The notes: generated by a model not told the origin, from the sequence alone. Shown: positions 38,017 to 48,470, counted from the stretch's first letter. The stretch is DNA of 64,000 nucleotides from Saccharolobus caldissimus (GCF_020886315.1 NZ_AP025226.1:1638001-1702000); one strand, 5' to 3'. Made by a program: numbers and translations.

Positions 38017-38071
38017 ATATCAGCGTTCGCGCATCTCCTCACTTTTCAGTTCCCGGATTCGTCATCCTCAA
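38017..38071 (-). ncRNA. C/D-box guide sRNA candidate
   Basis: Minus strand: box C AGGATGA (38068-38062), 12-nt guide CGAATCCGGGAA, box D' CTGA (38049-38046), 3-nt spacer, box C' GTGAGGA (38042-38036), 12-nt guide GATGCGCGAACG, box D CTGA (38023-38020). The geometry equals that of the two other sRNAs in this window, and the segment is GC-richer than its surroundings. Boxes C and C' each deviate by one base from RUGAUGA. It lies tail to tail with the ABC permease gene. Such RNAs guide 2'-O-methylation of rRNA or tRNA; ends are approximate. Confidence 0.65.
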
Positions 38072-38251
38072 GTATATGTTGAGAAGAATATTAAAAAATT
38101 TTTTACGAAAAGAGTTCTTTTCTTAATATGCCGTTATTTTAAAAGCTCTCTCTATGAAACATTTTATGGTGAAAAATTTTTAAAAATTTAATTATGCCTA
38201 AATTCCTAATGTTAAAAACTTTTAAACCAGTTAACACAATATTAATTTAGT

Positions 38252-39778
38252 ATGCCACCATTTAGCAAAGTTCTAGTTGCGAATAGAGGAGAAATCGCAA
38301 TCAGGGTAATGAAGGCAATAAAGGAAATGGGAATGAAAACGGTTGCAGTATATTCTGATGCAGATAAATATGCACCACATGTAAAATACGCTGATGAAGC
38401 TTACTGGATAGGACCTCCTCCAGCTTTAGAGAGTTATCTAAATATTGAAAGGATTATAGATGCAGCACTTAAGGCTCATGCTGATGCTATTCATCCAGGT
38501 TATGGATTTCTTTCGGAGAATCCCAAATTTGCAGAAGCTGTAGAAAAGGCTGGAATAACTTTCATAGGACCTTCAGCAGCAGTTATGAACAAAATAAAGG
38601 ATAAATTAGAAGGTAAAATGATAGCTAGGAAGGCTGGAGTACCTACATCACCCGGTCCATTAAAACCTATAGAAAGTGTAGATGAAGCGTTGAAGGTCGC
38701 TGAAGAAATAGGATATCCAGTAATGCTAAAGGCAGCAGGTGGAGGAGCTGGGGTAGGTATTATAAGAGTAGATAATCCAAATGAGCTTGCTGAGGCGTTT
38801 GAAAAGAGTAGAAGATTATCTTACTCCGCTTTTGGAAGAGCTGAAATATATATTGAAAAAGCTGCAATAAAACCTAAACACATCGAAACGCAACTAATAG
38901 GAGATAAGTATGGAAATTACGTAGTGGCATTTGAAAGAGAATGTACTATACAGAGAAGAAATCAAAAGTTAATTGAAGAAGCTCCCTCTCCTTCAATAAA
39001 TTGGGAGGAGAGAAAAGAAATAATTGAAGCCTCAATTAGATTTGGAAAGGAGATAAATTATTTCACATTGGGCACTATGGAATTCGTATTCTCACCCGTT
39101 ACACGCGAGTTTTATTTCTTAGAAATTAATAAAAGAGTTCAGGTTGAGCATACAGTTACTGAATTAATAACGGGGATAGATTTAGTTAAACTACAGATCA
39201 GATTAGCAGCTGGAGAATATTTACCCTTTTCTCAAGAGGACTTAAAAATAAGAGGACACGCAATCCAATTTAGGATTAATGCTGAAGACCCCTTAAATAA
39301 CTTCACACCACAATCTGGATATATAACGTACTATAAGGAACCTACAGGACCAGGAATTAGAGTAGATAGTGGAGTAGAATTAGGGACTTGGGTACCGCCT
39401 TATTACGACCCGTTAATTTCAAAATTAATAGTGTATGGTCAAAGTAGGGATTACGCTATTCAAGTCGGATTAAGAGCCTTAAATGATTACAAAATAGGCG
39501 GTGTTAAAACTACAATACCACTATATAAGTTAATACTACAAGACCCAGAGTTTTGGGAAGGTACTTTCACTACAGCTTACATATCTGAAAAGATGGATTA
39601 CTTTATGACCAAACTAAGGGAAGAGGAAGAGAAAAAGTTAGCTATAGCAATCTCAATGTATAATAGGGGATTACTTAAGAGAAAGAAAGAAGAAACTCAA
39701 AAACCAGTAGTAAAGAGCAAGAGTAATTGGAAAACTTATGGAATAACATTGCAATCCTCTCCTAGGGTGTTGTGGTAA
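38252..39778 (+). CDS. accC: Acetyl-/propionyl-CoA carboxylase, biotin carboxylase subunit
   Basis: Carboxylates biotin on AccB with ATP and bicarbonate. ATP-grasp motifs KAAGGGAGVGI and ECTIQRRNQKLIEEAPS, and the catalytic segment FLEINKRVQVEHTVTE. 508 residues including a C-terminal extension used to contact the partner subunits. In Sulfolobales this complex carboxylates both acetyl-CoA and propionyl-CoA in the 3-hydroxypropionate/4-hydroxybutyrate cycle. First gene of accC-accB-pccB; the stop overlaps the accB start. Confidence 0.95.
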   Translation: MPPFSKVLVANRGEIAIRVMKAIKEMGMKTVAVYSDADKYAPHVKYADEAYWIGPPPALESYLNIERIIDAALKAHADAIHPGYGFLSENPKFAEAVEKAGITFIGPSAAVMNKIKDKLEGKMIARKAGVPTSPGPLKPIESVDEALKVAEEIGYPVMLKAAGGGAGVGIIRVDNPNELAEAFEKSRRLSYSAFGRAEIYIEKAAIKPKHIETQLIGDKYGNYVVAFERECTIQRRNQKLIEEAPSPSINWEERKEIIEASIRFGKEINYFTLGTMEFVFSPVTREFYFLEINKRVQVEHTVTELITGIDLVKLQIRLAAGEYLPFSQEDLKIRGHAIQFRINAEDPLNNFTPQSGYITYYKEPTGPGIRVDSGVELGTWVPPYYDPLISKLIVYGQSRDYAIQVGLRALNDYKIGGVKTTIPLYKLILQDPEFWEGTFTTAYISEKMDYFMTKLREEEEKKLAIAISMYNRGLLKRKKEETQKPVVKSKSNWKTYGITLQSSPRVLW

Positions 39779-40284
39779 TGAAACTGGTTAGGGTCCAAAC
39801 AGAACTCGGTGATACATATATAATAGCATATGATCAAAAAGGTGACATAGACACTGTAAAAATTGGGGAAAAAGAGTTAAAGGTTAAGTATCTAGGCAAT
39901 GGAACTAGGGAAAACGAATATTTATTTGAAATTAATGGTGAAATTTATAGTGCATTTATAGAACCTGATGGAACATTAATATTTAACAATAAAGAATTTC
40001 TAAGATTAGATAGGATAATTGAATTACCAGTGAAAGAGGGGGAAAGGGTAGAGGAGTTAATAAGGGTTAAGGAAGGAGAAGTAGTCTCGCCGTTATTCGG
40101 TAGGGTAGTAAAAATAAGGGTTAAGGAAGGAGAAGCTGTTAATAAAGGTCAGCCTTTATTGTCTATTGAGGCTATGAAAGCTGAAACAGTAATCTCATCA
40201 CCTATAAGTGGTATAGTTCAAAAGATTATGGTTAAGGAAGGACAAGGAGTAAAGAAGGGAGATGTTTTAATTATAATAAAATAA
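39778..40284 (+). CDS. accB: Biotin carboxyl carrier protein of acyl-CoA carboxylase
   Basis: Carries biotin between carboxylase and transferase. The biotinylation motif IEAMKAET is near the C-terminus (Lys about residue 134). The biotinyl domain (about 100-168) follows an N-terminal strand-rich region. ATG 39778 shares its A with the accC stop; an in-frame GTG at 39772 is the alternative start. Confidence 0.93.
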   Translation: MKLVRVQTELGDTYIIAYDQKGDIDTVKIGEKELKVKYLGNGTRENEYLFEINGEIYSAFIEPDGTLIFNNKEFLRLDRIIELPVKEGERVEELIRVKEGEVVSPLFGRVVKIRVKEGEAVNKGQPLLSIEAMKAETVISSPISGIVQKIMVKEGQGVKKGDVLIIIK

Positions 40285-40368
40285 TATCAGTAACGAGAAA
40301 TTTACTTATGTTTAAACACTTTAAAATTTAAATTTTCATAATATATATGAGATGTGGGAGTGAGTTAA

Positions 40369-41940
40369 ATGGCAGTATATGAAAGACCCCCAATGGATAA
40401 ATTAATAGAAGAATTAAAAAATCTGAAGGAAAGAGCTTATAAAGGCGGAGGAGAAGAGAGAATAAACTTCCAGCACAGTAAGGGGAAGTTAACTGCTAGG
40501 GAAAGATTACAATTACTATTCGACGAAGGTACTTTTAATGAAATTTTAACGTTTGCAACTACGAGGTCTACGGAGTTCGGGCTGGATAAGAATAGGTTTT
40601 ACGGTGATGGTGTAGTTACGGGTTGGGGGAAAGTAGATGGACGTACAGTCTTCGCTTACGCACAAGATTTTACAGTTTTAGGAGGAAGTTTAGGAGAGAC
40701 TCACGCTAATAAAATTGTAAGAGCTTACGAATTAGCCTTAAAAGTAGGTGCACCAGTTATAGGTATTAACGATTCTGGAGGAGCTAGAATACAAGAAGGT
40801 GCCTTAGCCTTAGAGGGATATGGAGCTGTATTTAGAATGAATGTGCTAGCCTCTGGAGTTATACCTCAGATCACTATAATGGCAGGACCTGCTGCTGGAG
40901 GTGCGGTATATTCACCAGCGTTAACGGACTTCATCATTATGATAAAAGGCGATGCATATTACATGTTTGTTACTGGACCGGAGATAACTAAAGTATCAAT
41001 AGGTGAAGAGGTAAGTTATCAAGATTTAGGCGGTGCAATAGTACACGCTACCAAATCTGGTGTAGTACATTTCGTAGCTGAAAACGAGCAAGATGCGATT
41101 AATATAACTAAAAAGTTACTTTCCTATTTACCTTCTAATAATATGGAAGATCCACCATATGTAGATACTGGAGATCCACCAGAAAGAGAAGTCAAGGGTA
41201 TAGAATCGTTAGTACCTACCGATTCTTTGAAACCTTTTGACATGAGAGATGTAATTTATAACATAGTGGACAATGGTGAGTTCTTAGAAGTTCACAAATT
41301 ATGGGCTCAGAATATTGTAGTAGGTTTTGGAAGAATTGGAGGTAATGTTGTAGGTATAGTAGCTAATAACTCTGCATATTATGGAGGTGCTATAGACATT
41401 GACGCAGCTGATAAGGCAGCTAGGTTTATAAGATTCTGTGATGCATTTAACATTCCATTAATTAGCTTAGTGGATACTCCAGGTTATGTGCCGGGAACTG
41501 ATCAAGAATATAAGGGAATAATAAGACATGGTGCAAAGATGCTATATGCCTTTGCAGAGGCTACAGTGCCTAAAATTACAATAATTGTAAGGAGGTCTTA
41601 TGGTGGAGCGCATATTGCAATGAGCATTAAAAGTTTAGGTGCAGATCTGGTATACGCATGGCCCTCAGCTGAAATAGCTGTGACTGGACCAGAGGGTGCA
41701 GTTAGGATATTATATAGAAGAGATCTTCAAAACGCAGCAAATCCAGAAGAAGTCTTAAAGCAGAGAATAAGTGAGTATAAGAAATTGTTCGCTAATCCAT
41801 ATTGGGCTGCTGAAAGAGGATTAATAGATGATGTCATCGAGCCCAAGGATACGAGAAAGGTAATAGCGAGAGCGTTAGAAATGTTAAGCAATAAGAGAGA
41901 ATTTAGGTATCCGAAGAAACATGGAAATATGCCATTATAA
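40369..41940 (+). CDS. pccB: Acetyl-/propionyl-CoA carboxylase, carboxyltransferase subunit
   Basis: Transfers the carboxyl group from biotin to acyl-CoA, 523 residues. Typical features are the N-terminal domain GGEERINFQHSKGKLTARER, the acyl-CoA oxyanion loops (INDSGGARIQEG, GPAAGGAVYSPAL) and the biotin-side loops (VDTPGYVPGTDQE, RRSYGGAHIAM). Together with accC and accB it forms the bifunctional acetyl/propionyl-CoA carboxylase of autotrophic Sulfolobales. Separated from accB by 84 nt; a TATA-like TTTCATAATATATATG lies in the gap. Confidence 0.95.
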   Translation: MAVYERPPMDKLIEELKNLKERAYKGGGEERINFQHSKGKLTARERLQLLFDEGTFNEILTFATTRSTEFGLDKNRFYGDGVVTGWGKVDGRTVFAYAQDFTVLGGSLGETHANKIVRAYELALKVGAPVIGINDSGGARIQEGALALEGYGAVFRMNVLASGVIPQITIMAGPAAGGAVYSPALTDFIIMIKGDAYYMFVTGPEITKVSIGEEVSYQDLGGAIVHATKSGVVHFVAENEQDAINITKKLLSYLPSNNMEDPPYVDTGDPPEREVKGIESLVPTDSLKPFDMRDVIYNIVDNGEFLEVHKLWAQNIVVGFGRIGGNVVGIVANNSAYYGGAIDIDAADKAARFIRFCDAFNIPLISLVDTPGYVPGTDQEYKGIIRHGAKMLYAFAEATVPKITIIVRRSYGGAHIAMSIKSLGADLVYAWPSAEIAVTGPEGAVRILYRRDLQNAANPEEVLKQRISEYKKLFANPYWAAERGLIDDVIEPKDTRKVIARALEMLSNKREFRYPKKHGNMPL

Positions 41941-42123
41941 ATGTTTTTTAACAATAAGTTCTTCACAATTTTTTATCTCTACTTCTTTTTGTCCCAACGC
42001 TAAAAGTATTGACATTAACTTCTTTAATATTTCGCAATCATCCCTAACTATTAGGGTTTCATTTTCCTTAATATTAATAAAATCTATTAAGTAATCTTGC
42101 AGCTTCTTGTGCAATTTTCTCAC
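41935..42123 (-). CDS. Small protein (62 aa) overlapping hel308 3' end
   Basis: The frame starts with GTG inside the last 50 nt of hel308 and ends overlapping pccB by 6 nt, tail to tail. The product is helical and charged, with [20 protein letters not shown] as its core. Its composition is coding-like, unlike the overlapping antisense frames. No family recognised. The long overlap makes the exact start uncertain; a shorter product may start nearer the hel308 stop. Confidence 0.55.
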   Translation of the reverse strand: MRKLHKKLQDYLIDFINIKENETLIVRDDCEILKKLMSILLALGQKEVEIKNCEELIVKKHL

Positions 42124-44215
42124 CTAATTTAGGCCCTAATAAACTCTTTACCTTATCTACATTCATTACTATATCTCCTAATCCCCTTATACCATTATTG
42201 TAAAGTAACCTAGCTCTTTTCCTACCTATACCACTTATCTGAACTAATTCTAATAATTCTTCCCTTATTCCATCTTTAACTCTTGCATTTAATATTCTAA
42301 GTTTATCAGCATGCTCTTCAAGCTTTAATTCCCTAGATAGCTGATACGCACTATAAGTTAACCAATCCATAGTCTCTACAAAATTCCTCAAATCACCAGA
42401 TCCAATGTTATATTTACCAAGTATGGTATCTTCGTCTACTTCCTCAATCCAATCCTTCATAATTAGGGCAATTTTTAACGCGTTTAAATAAAGGGAATAT
42501 TCGTCCTCCTCATAAGGTTCTTCAATTAATAGATCACAGTCTAAATCATCTATTAATCCCATTAATTCTTCTTCCTCATTTTTGCTAACAGATACTAATG
42601 GACCGTCTGGTGTAAATGCCAATAGGTGTAAATACGCTATGTCACACGAAGATCTGTGATTCTCTAATCCTTTCCTTATGATATCTGCAGTAAACGGATT
42701 TATATATAAATCTGCAACTCTTTTCCCGAAATCTGTTAGGATTAATTTCCCTTCCTCTTCTCTTATAAATGAGTGCTCTGAGAGCCATTGTATTGCCCTA
42801 TCGAAGTATATATCTACTAATGATTTAGGAAGTAGAGATTCGTAAGCGAAATTAGCTAGTTCTTTTTCACTTAAATTACCCTCTGCAGATAGAATACCGA
42901 GTAAGAAGGTATAAAAAGCCCTTTCATTCCCTAATTTAGATTCTAAAGGTTCAGTACTTGATAATATATATTTTTTAAATATTTTATCTATATTCTTCTT
43001 ATCCCTTACTACAATTATAGCCTCACCCATTTCATCAAAACCTGGTCTACCTGCCCTACCGCTCATCTGCTTATATTCCATAACTGAGATCTCTTCTTGA
43101 AATCCCGCTATTCTTCTATTAAATCTATATATGTCCCCTACTATTACAGTCCTAGCTGGTAAATTTACCCCAGCAGCTAAAGTAGGAGTAGCGACGATTA
43201 CCTTTATTTTTCTCTGCCTAAATCCCTCTTCTATTATATCCCTTAATTGCTTTGATAACCCAGCGTGATGATAGGCTACTCCTTTCGATATAAGCTCTTT
43301 AAGACTCTCTTTCTCTTCACTTCCTCCTTCCTCTATTTGATCTATCTCATTTACAATATCAGATAAAGCTTTCTCATCTAATGGAATAAAGTTCATATAA
43401 CTAGCTATTTTTCTAGCAGTTAATTCAGCAGTTTTTCTAGAATTTCTAAACACTAATACTTGACCATTTCTGCTAAGACTATCTAGGGTATAGGCTATTA
43501 CTGGATCATCACCGTAAACTTTTTTCAAAGTATTGTCCTTAAATAATATCGTATATCCCTTTTTATCTGGATACATAACACCCTCTATGAGTGGAACTGG
43601 TCTCCAATTCGTAGCTACTGGTTCAGCATTAAGCCATTTCGCAATTACAGTATAATTACTAATTGTAGCACTTAACGCTAACAGATTCCTTCTTTTAGCT
43701 CTTATTGCAACACTCTCTACTACTGGTCCCCTTTCTGGGTCATTGATGTAATGTAACTCATCTAAAACGAAATACTGTGCTTCATTTAGCCAACTGGGTC
43801 TATGTCTCCATAACGAGTCTAATTTCTCGTAGGTTGTGACTATAATATCGTAGTTCTTTAACCATGCGTCGTCTGTATCATAATCTCCAGAAGTCATAGC
43901 TACTTTAAAACCTAACTTTTCCCAGTCCTTAAATGTTAAATATTTTTCATTAGTTAACGCTCTTAACGGAGTTACATATAAAGCTTTTCCTCCATGTTTA
44001 AATAGAAATGAAATTATGCCTAATTCTGCTATAAGTGTTTTACCAGAACCAGTAGGAGAGGTTAACAAGAGCCTTTTACCCTCTAGAAGTCCCTTTTTCA
44101 CTGCTTCAGTTTGAGGGGGGTTAAGTTTAATTATACCCCTATTTTTCAATATTTCAATTACATCTGAAGGTAAAGGAAGATTGTCAACGTTCATCCATTC
44201 TAGTTCCACTGTCAT
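42074..44215 (-). CDS. hel308: ATP-dependent DNA helicase Hel308 (Hjm)
   Basis: Superfamily 2 helicase that unwinds branched DNA at stalled replication forks. 713 residues: Walker [10 protein letters not shown], motif [25 protein letters not shown] (motif III), motif IV-VI with [18 protein letters not shown] and [10 protein letters not shown], the ratchet domain, and a C-terminal helix-hairpin-helix ([17 protein letters not shown]). TATA-like GTTTTTAAAC lies about 26-35 nt before the ATG. Confidence 0.96.
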   Translation of the reverse strand: MTVELEWMNVDNLPLPSDVIEILKNRGIIKLNPPQTEAVKKGLLEGKRLLLTSPTGSGKTLIAELGIISFLFKHGGKALYVTPLRALTNEKYLTFKDWEKLGFKVAMTSGDYDTDDAWLKNYDIIVTTYEKLDSLWRHRPSWLNEAQYFVLDELHYINDPERGPVVESVAIRAKRRNLLALSATISNYTVIAKWLNAEPVATNWRPVPLIEGVMYPDKKGYTILFKDNTLKKVYGDDPVIAYTLDSLSRNGQVLVFRNSRKTAELTARKIASYMNFIPLDEKALSDIVNEIDQIEEGGSEEKESLKELISKGVAYHHAGLSKQLRDIIEEGFRQRKIKVIVATPTLAAGVNLPARTVIVGDIYRFNRRIAGFQEEISVMEYKQMSGRAGRPGFDEMGEAIIVVRDKKNIDKIFKKYILSSTEPLESKLGNERAFYTFLLGILSAEGNLSEKELANFAYESLLPKSLVDIYFDRAIQWLSEHSFIREEEGKLILTDFGKRVADLYINPFTADIIRKGLENHRSSCDIAYLHLLAFTPDGPLVSVSKNEEEELMGLIDDLDCDLLIEEPYEEDEYSLYLNALKIALIMKDWIEEVDEDTILGKYNIGSGDLRNFVETMDWLTYSAYQLSRELKLEEHADKLRILNARVKDGIREELLELVQISGIGRKRARLLYNNGIRGLGDIVMNVDKVKSLLGPKLGEKIAQEAARLLNRFY

Positions 44216-44255
44216 AAAATCATTTTACTTTTATTGAAAGGTTTTTAAACACTTT

Positions 44256-44273
44256 CACCCTAAATTAAGGGTG
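44256..44273. promoter_or_regulatory. Inverted repeat between hel308 and phosphate-module promoters
   Basis: CACCCT-AAATTA-AGGGTG, a perfect 6-bp dyad directly upstream of the hel308 TATA box (44241-44250). Probably an operator or BRE-flanking site rather than a terminator, since both flanking genes diverge from here. Confidence 0.4.
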
Positions 44274-44372
44274 GAAATACGTTAAAATGTTTTCAATTTT
44301 CTACGATAAGTATTTAAGTATACCGTTAAGAACTAAAACAAAAGGTTTATCTATTTCAGCCAGAGTATATTA

Positions 44373-44600
44373 ATGATCCATATGCAATCCTTTAGAAAAT
44401 TAGATGAATCAACATTCGAATTGGAAATATCTAATACTATAACAATTTCGTTTAAACTAGAGGAAGACTTTCTAAAAGAAATAGACAATATAGCTAAAAT
44501 TGCTGGTTACAGTAATAGAAGTGATTTTATAAGAGATGCAATAATTTCTTATTTGCAATATTTGAAAGAAAATGATAGGAATGGTAGGATTATTTCTTAA
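44373..44600 (+). CDS. Ribbon-helix-helix regulator (CopG/NikR-like)
   Basis: A 75-residue RHH protein: strand TITISFKLEEDFLKEIDNIA, then AGYSNRSDFIRDAIISYLQY, the standard RHH_1 pattern. It is upstream of, and overlaps by 29 nt, the phosphate transporter gene, so it probably regulates it. Lacks the NikR metal-binding domain. Confidence 0.85.
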   Translation: MIHMQSFRKLDESTFELEISNTITISFKLEEDFLKEIDNIAKIAGYSNRSDFIRDAIISYLQYLKENDRNGRIIS

Positions 44601-45546
44601 CTATGCGTTATTCATTGCGGGTATAATTTCAGCATATATAATAGGAAGTAATAATAATGCTACGTCATTGGGAATACTTTTTGCTACTAATGCGATAAAA
44701 AGAAAATATGCGTATCTAATTAACATGTTTTCTATATTTGTTGGAGTAACTATAGGGAGTTTAACAATGTTACATAGTGTTTATGGTATTATCTATGGAA
44801 ACAACTTGTACGTGGTAATATCCATTTTTACAGCATTATTATCGTCTGTTATAACATTTTATTACCTAAATAAAGCAGGCATTCCATCATCGTTAAGCCA
44901 GACGTTCTACCCATCTATAGCAATATTAACGCTGATATCCCACGGTTTAATAAATTTGGACTGGGTTAGATTTTGGATAATAGTAGCTTCTTGGGTTATT
45001 TCCCCCTTAGTTGCAATAGGTTTCTCGCTATTTTTATATTTTATTTTTAGTAAGATTATAAGCTCTGAATCAAAAATACTTAAGCAAATTCAAATATATA
45101 AAAGGCTAATATTGTTTTCTTCCGCTTTTACCTCTTTTGTTGTTGGTGCAAATGCCATAGGAATTATAGTTTCTGCTGGGCTAGTCACAGAACCAGCTTA
45201 CGTTGTTTTACCGATTTACGGTTTAGCATCAGCTTTAGGAGTACTATCGAGCCGGAGGATTGCAATAAAAGTAGGATTTCGTATAACCAAATTAGGTTAT
45301 TTAGGTGCCTCCTCAGCCATAATAGGGAGTAATATAATAAATGAAATTTTCACACTATTAGGCATACCTTTGTCAATAACACAAACTATAATGGGTGGAA
45401 TAATAGGGTTAAGTTTTAGAAGTTTTACGTCAGACGTTAGAAAACAAGTTAAGCAAATATTTCGAAGTTGGTCATCTTCCCCCATTTTAGCGATAATATT
45501 ATCCTTAGCAATCTTCGGAATAATTAAGAGTATACTAGGACTTTAA
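44572..45546 (+). CDS. PiT-family inorganic phosphate transporter
   Basis: A 324-residue permease with two inverted PD001131-like signatures: IIGSNNNATSLGILFATNAI near the N-terminus and FTSFVVGANAIGIIVSAGLV in the second half; about ten membrane segments. Either ATG 44572 or ATG 44581 may be the start. It overlaps the RHH regulator upstream and is convergent (12-nt overlap) with the PhoU-like gene. Confidence 0.87.
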   Translation: MIGMVGLFLNYALFIAGIISAYIIGSNNNATSLGILFATNAIKRKYAYLINMFSIFVGVTIGSLTMLHSVYGIIYGNNLYVVISIFTALLSSVITFYYLNKAGIPSSLSQTFYPSIAILTLISHGLINLDWVRFWIIVASWVISPLVAIGFSLFLYFIFSKIISSESKILKQIQIYKRLILFSSAFTSFVVGANAIGIIVSAGLVTEPAYVVLPIYGLASALGVLSSRRIAIKVGFRITKLGYLGASSAIIGSNIINEIFTLLGIPLSITQTIMGGIIGLSFRSFTSDVRKQVKQIFRSWSSSPILAIILSLAIFGIIKSILGL

Positions 45547-46197
45547 GGTAGCATAGAATATTTCAACACTTAAAGTAGCCTCTTCTAACGAATCTAAGAT
45601 ATCGTCTATGAACAAAATTATATCTTTCATTTGCAATATACTTATAATATCTACTTCTTTCTCTATTTCGTAAAGTCTTTGGAGCAAGCTATCTTTTATA
45701 TCATCCCCCTCCCTCTCCATTGCTTGTATCTCCCTTCCAATCTTCAACGCAGCTTCCATATCATTATTAAGATATCTCGTTAATTCGTGAGTTTTAGCTG
45801 CAGCCTCTGAGACTAAGGCTAAATATGTATTTAACATCTCAGATAATATCGATACGCATTTTATATCTATTTTTCTAGAACCTAAAGCCCTACTTGCGTC
45901 CTTAACTGCACTAAGGGTATTAAAAAGCGCTTGTGTTAACATAACCATTGATTCCTTAAAATCGGGGAGAAAGGCCTCACCATAAAGTGTTGATAATATC
46001 TCTTCTCTTAACATTTCAGCCTTCTCATGAAGCATTTTTATTTTAACTAAATGTGAGGGAATTTGATCGTAATTACCCTTTCTAACCTGATCCATTTCAC
46101 CCTGTAGTACCTTTATTGCTTCCTCTATTAATTCTGCAGTATAAGTTAATCTTTCAAAAACAACTTCCTCTTTATTATTAAATCTCAATTTAAACAT
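45535..46197 (-). CDS. PhoU-like DUF47 phosphate transport regulator
   Basis: A 220-residue helical-bundle protein of the DUF47/YkaA group, which partners PiT transporters. Motifs: MEREGDDIKDSLLQRLYEIE and ILQMKDIILFIDDILDSLEE, the E-x-x-x-D metal-binding pattern of PhoU-type bundles. It faces the PiT gene tail to tail. Confidence 0.85.
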   Translation of the reverse strand: MFKLRFNNKEEVVFERLTYTAELIEEAIKVLQGEMDQVRKGNYDQIPSHLVKIKMLHEKAEMLREEILSTLYGEAFLPDFKESMVMLTQALFNTLSAVKDASRALGSRKIDIKCVSILSEMLNTYLALVSEAAAKTHELTRYLNNDMEAALKIGREIQAMEREGDDIKDSLLQRLYEIEKEVDIISILQMKDIILFIDDILDSLEEATLSVEIFYATLKS

Positions 46198-46225
46198 TCT
46201 ATAAAAAATCTTAACATATTAGTAT

Positions 46226-47344
46226 TTAAGACCTATTGTGTATTGGAACATAAGTCTTTCCAATCTCACCTACGTACTTAGCCTTCGGTCTAATTAACCT
46301 ATTATCTTGGAGATATTCCATTATTTGAGCTGTCCATCCAACTACCCTAGCTGATGTAAAAACTGTAGGGAAGAAATCGGGTTCAAAACCTAAACTATAA
46401 AACACTAATCCTGAATAAAAGTCAACGTTAGGATAAATTCCCTTACTTCCTAATAACTTTATACCAACCTGCTCTACTCTTTCCGCAATTTTATATAACT
46501 CTTCTAACCCCTTTAATCTTGTAATATCTTTAGCATATTTCTTTAAAATTAAAGCTCTAGGATCATAGGTTTTATATATCCTATGCCCAAAACCCATTAT
46601 TCTTTGCTTATTTTCTAAACGTTTAAGTATATATTCTTCCACATTTTCAACTCTTCCAATTTCTATAAACATCTTTAACGCTTCTGAGTTAGCAGCACCG
46701 TGAAGAGGTCCTTTTAATGCAGAAATTCCACCCACTATAGCGGAATAAATGTCTGAGAGTGTAGAGGCTACAACAAGACAAGCAAACGTAGAGGCATTCA
46801 TTTCATGATCCATATGCAAAATTAGTGCTACATCTAGAACTTTTCTCTCAATTTCACTGGGCAAATTACCGTTAAGCATATAAAGGAAATTCTCTGCATG
46901 TGAAAGATCATTTCTGGGTTCAACTAGGTCTAAATTTTTCCTAAGTCTATGATAGTAGGATATTATAGTAGGAATTTTCGCAGTGATACTAATTGCCTTA
47001 TCTAAAAGACTTTCTGACTTATTATTATCCTCAATTCCCATCATACTTACTGCAGTTCTTAAAACATCCATTGGATTTGCATCCTTTCTAACCTTTTTCA
47101 AGAAGTCAACTATACTGGCTGGCAATTCTCTATGTTCAGCTAGCCTTTTCTTAAATTCATCCAATTGAGACTGTGTAGGAAGTTTGCCATACCAAATTAA
47201 ATAGGAGGTTTCCTCAAAAGAAGATAATTCCGCTAAGTCAAAAATAGAATACCCCCTGTAATATAATCTTCCTAACTCTCCATCAATATAAGTAATTGAA
47301 GTTTCTTTTACGTAAACGTTTTCGAGTCCCTTATTTATCTCCAT
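46226..47344 (-). CDS. gltA: Citrate synthase
   Basis: Condenses oxaloacetate and acetyl-CoA. 372 residues, the archaeal short form. Active-site segments: LHMDHEMNASTFACLVVAST, GPLHGAANSEALKM, MGFGHRIYKTYDPRA and PNVDFYSGLVFYSLG; these carry the catalytic His and Asp. It overlaps the end of the DUF763 gene upstream by 14 nt. Confidence 0.95.
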   Translation of the reverse strand: MEINKGLENVYVKETSITYIDGELGRLYYRGYSIFDLAELSSFEETSYLIWYGKLPTQSQLDEFKKRLAEHRELPASIVDFLKKVRKDANPMDVLRTAVSMMGIEDNNKSESLLDKAISITAKIPTIISYYHRLRKNLDLVEPRNDLSHAENFLYMLNGNLPSEIERKVLDVALILHMDHEMNASTFACLVVASTLSDIYSAIVGGISALKGPLHGAANSEALKMFIEIGRVENVEEYILKRLENKQRIMGFGHRIYKTYDPRALILKKYAKDITRLKGLEELYKIAERVEQVGIKLLGSKGIYPNVDFYSGLVFYSLGFEPDFFPTVFTSARVVGWTAQIMEYLQDNRLIRPKAKYVGEIGKTYVPIHNRS

Positions 47345-48470
47345 CTCTAATTAACCCCTTTAATTTCTTCAAAGAGAACTCCTTATCTTTTTCTTCTAAT
47401 TTAGCTCTGCTTATAAAATCTTCTAAGGTATAGATAACTTCCCATGCAACTTTTCTATTAACGGGATACGGAACTCCGTCCTTTCCACCTATTGCAAAAG
47501 CGTATTTAAAAGGATCATATGGGTAATTAACGGGATCTTTATACGATGGAGGTTCATTATATATCAGATCTGAAATTAAATATAACGCCCTAGCTGTCGA
47601 CGGACCTAAACCGTTTACTAAGGCATCCTCAAATGTAACTGGTTGTATTTCATACATTTTCCTTAGAATCTCTTGTATTCTGTTAATTTCTACGGGCTTC
47701 ATGTATACTAATCTCGCCTCTTTAGATATAATCGTAATAGATCCTCCCTTAATCCACATATCTAATGTTAATTGACCCTTTAACATCGCTTCAGCTTGCT
47801 TATACATGCTTATTATCTTTCTAGGATCTTCTCTTAGCAAATCAAGTAATAATTTCCTAGTCTTATCCTTATCCCTTTCTATAACATTAACAGCTACATT
47901 ATTTTTAACTCCAGCAATTGCAGAGTGGGGTTCAACTACGAAGTTTTCAGTCTCTTTCCAATGATATCGTCTAGCAAACTTAGTTTCAAGGTTCATCCCT
48001 TGCTGAATTATACTCCATTTCCCGTCTTCTGTTACCATTAGGGAATGATGATATAACTGATGACCGTCTTGAATTAAGGTAGTATCGACTTTAGCTACAA
48101 TTTTACTTATTCTTTTCAGTCTGTTTTTATCTACATCATATGGTAAAATTTCTATCTCATCTTGAACTTTTAACGCGTTTTTACCCTTACCTCCTAGAAC
48201 TGCAAATCCATGAGCCTTTGGGTCTACAACTTCCTTTAAGATTCCTAAAGTAACAGTAGTTGAGCCCGAGGAATCCCAATCCATACCTATAGCATTGTTA
48301 AACGCTTGAAACCATAAGGGATTTGAAAATCTCTCAATAACTTTTGATGGACCCCATTCAATTAACATTATCTCTATTATAGCTTTAGACAATCTCTTCA
48401 TAATAGGGACTAGCCATGGAGGAACGTGTCCAGTATGTAACGGTAAATCAGCAATTCCTTCTACTTCCAC
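47331..48470 (-). CDS. DUF763 protein
   Basis: Conserved archaeal/thermophile protein of 379 residues. The opening GIADLPLHTGHVPPWLVPIM and the GMDWDSSGSTTVTLGILKEV and AIAGVKNNVAVNVIERDKD segments are the family hallmarks. A central stretch (EDALVNGLGPSTARALYLI) resembles a helix-hairpin-helix and may touch nucleic acid. Biochemical role unknown. Overlaps gltA. Confidence 0.88.
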   Translation of the reverse strand: MEVEGIADLPLHTGHVPPWLVPIMKRLSKAIIEIMLIEWGPSKVIERFSNPLWFQAFNNAIGMDWDSSGSTTVTLGILKEVVDPKAHGFAVLGGKGKNALKVQDEIEILPYDVDKNRLKRISKIVAKVDTTLIQDGHQLYHHSLMVTEDGKWSIIQQGMNLETKFARRYHWKETENFVVEPHSAIAGVKNNVAVNVIERDKDKTRKLLLDLLREDPRKIISMYKQAEAMLKGQLTLDMWIKGGSITIISKEARLVYMKPVEINRIQEILRKMYEIQPVTFEDALVNGLGPSTARALYLISDLIYNEPPSYKDPVNYPYDPFKYAFAIGGKDGVPYPVNRKVAWEVIYTLEDFISRAKLEEKDKEFSLKKLKGLIRDGDK

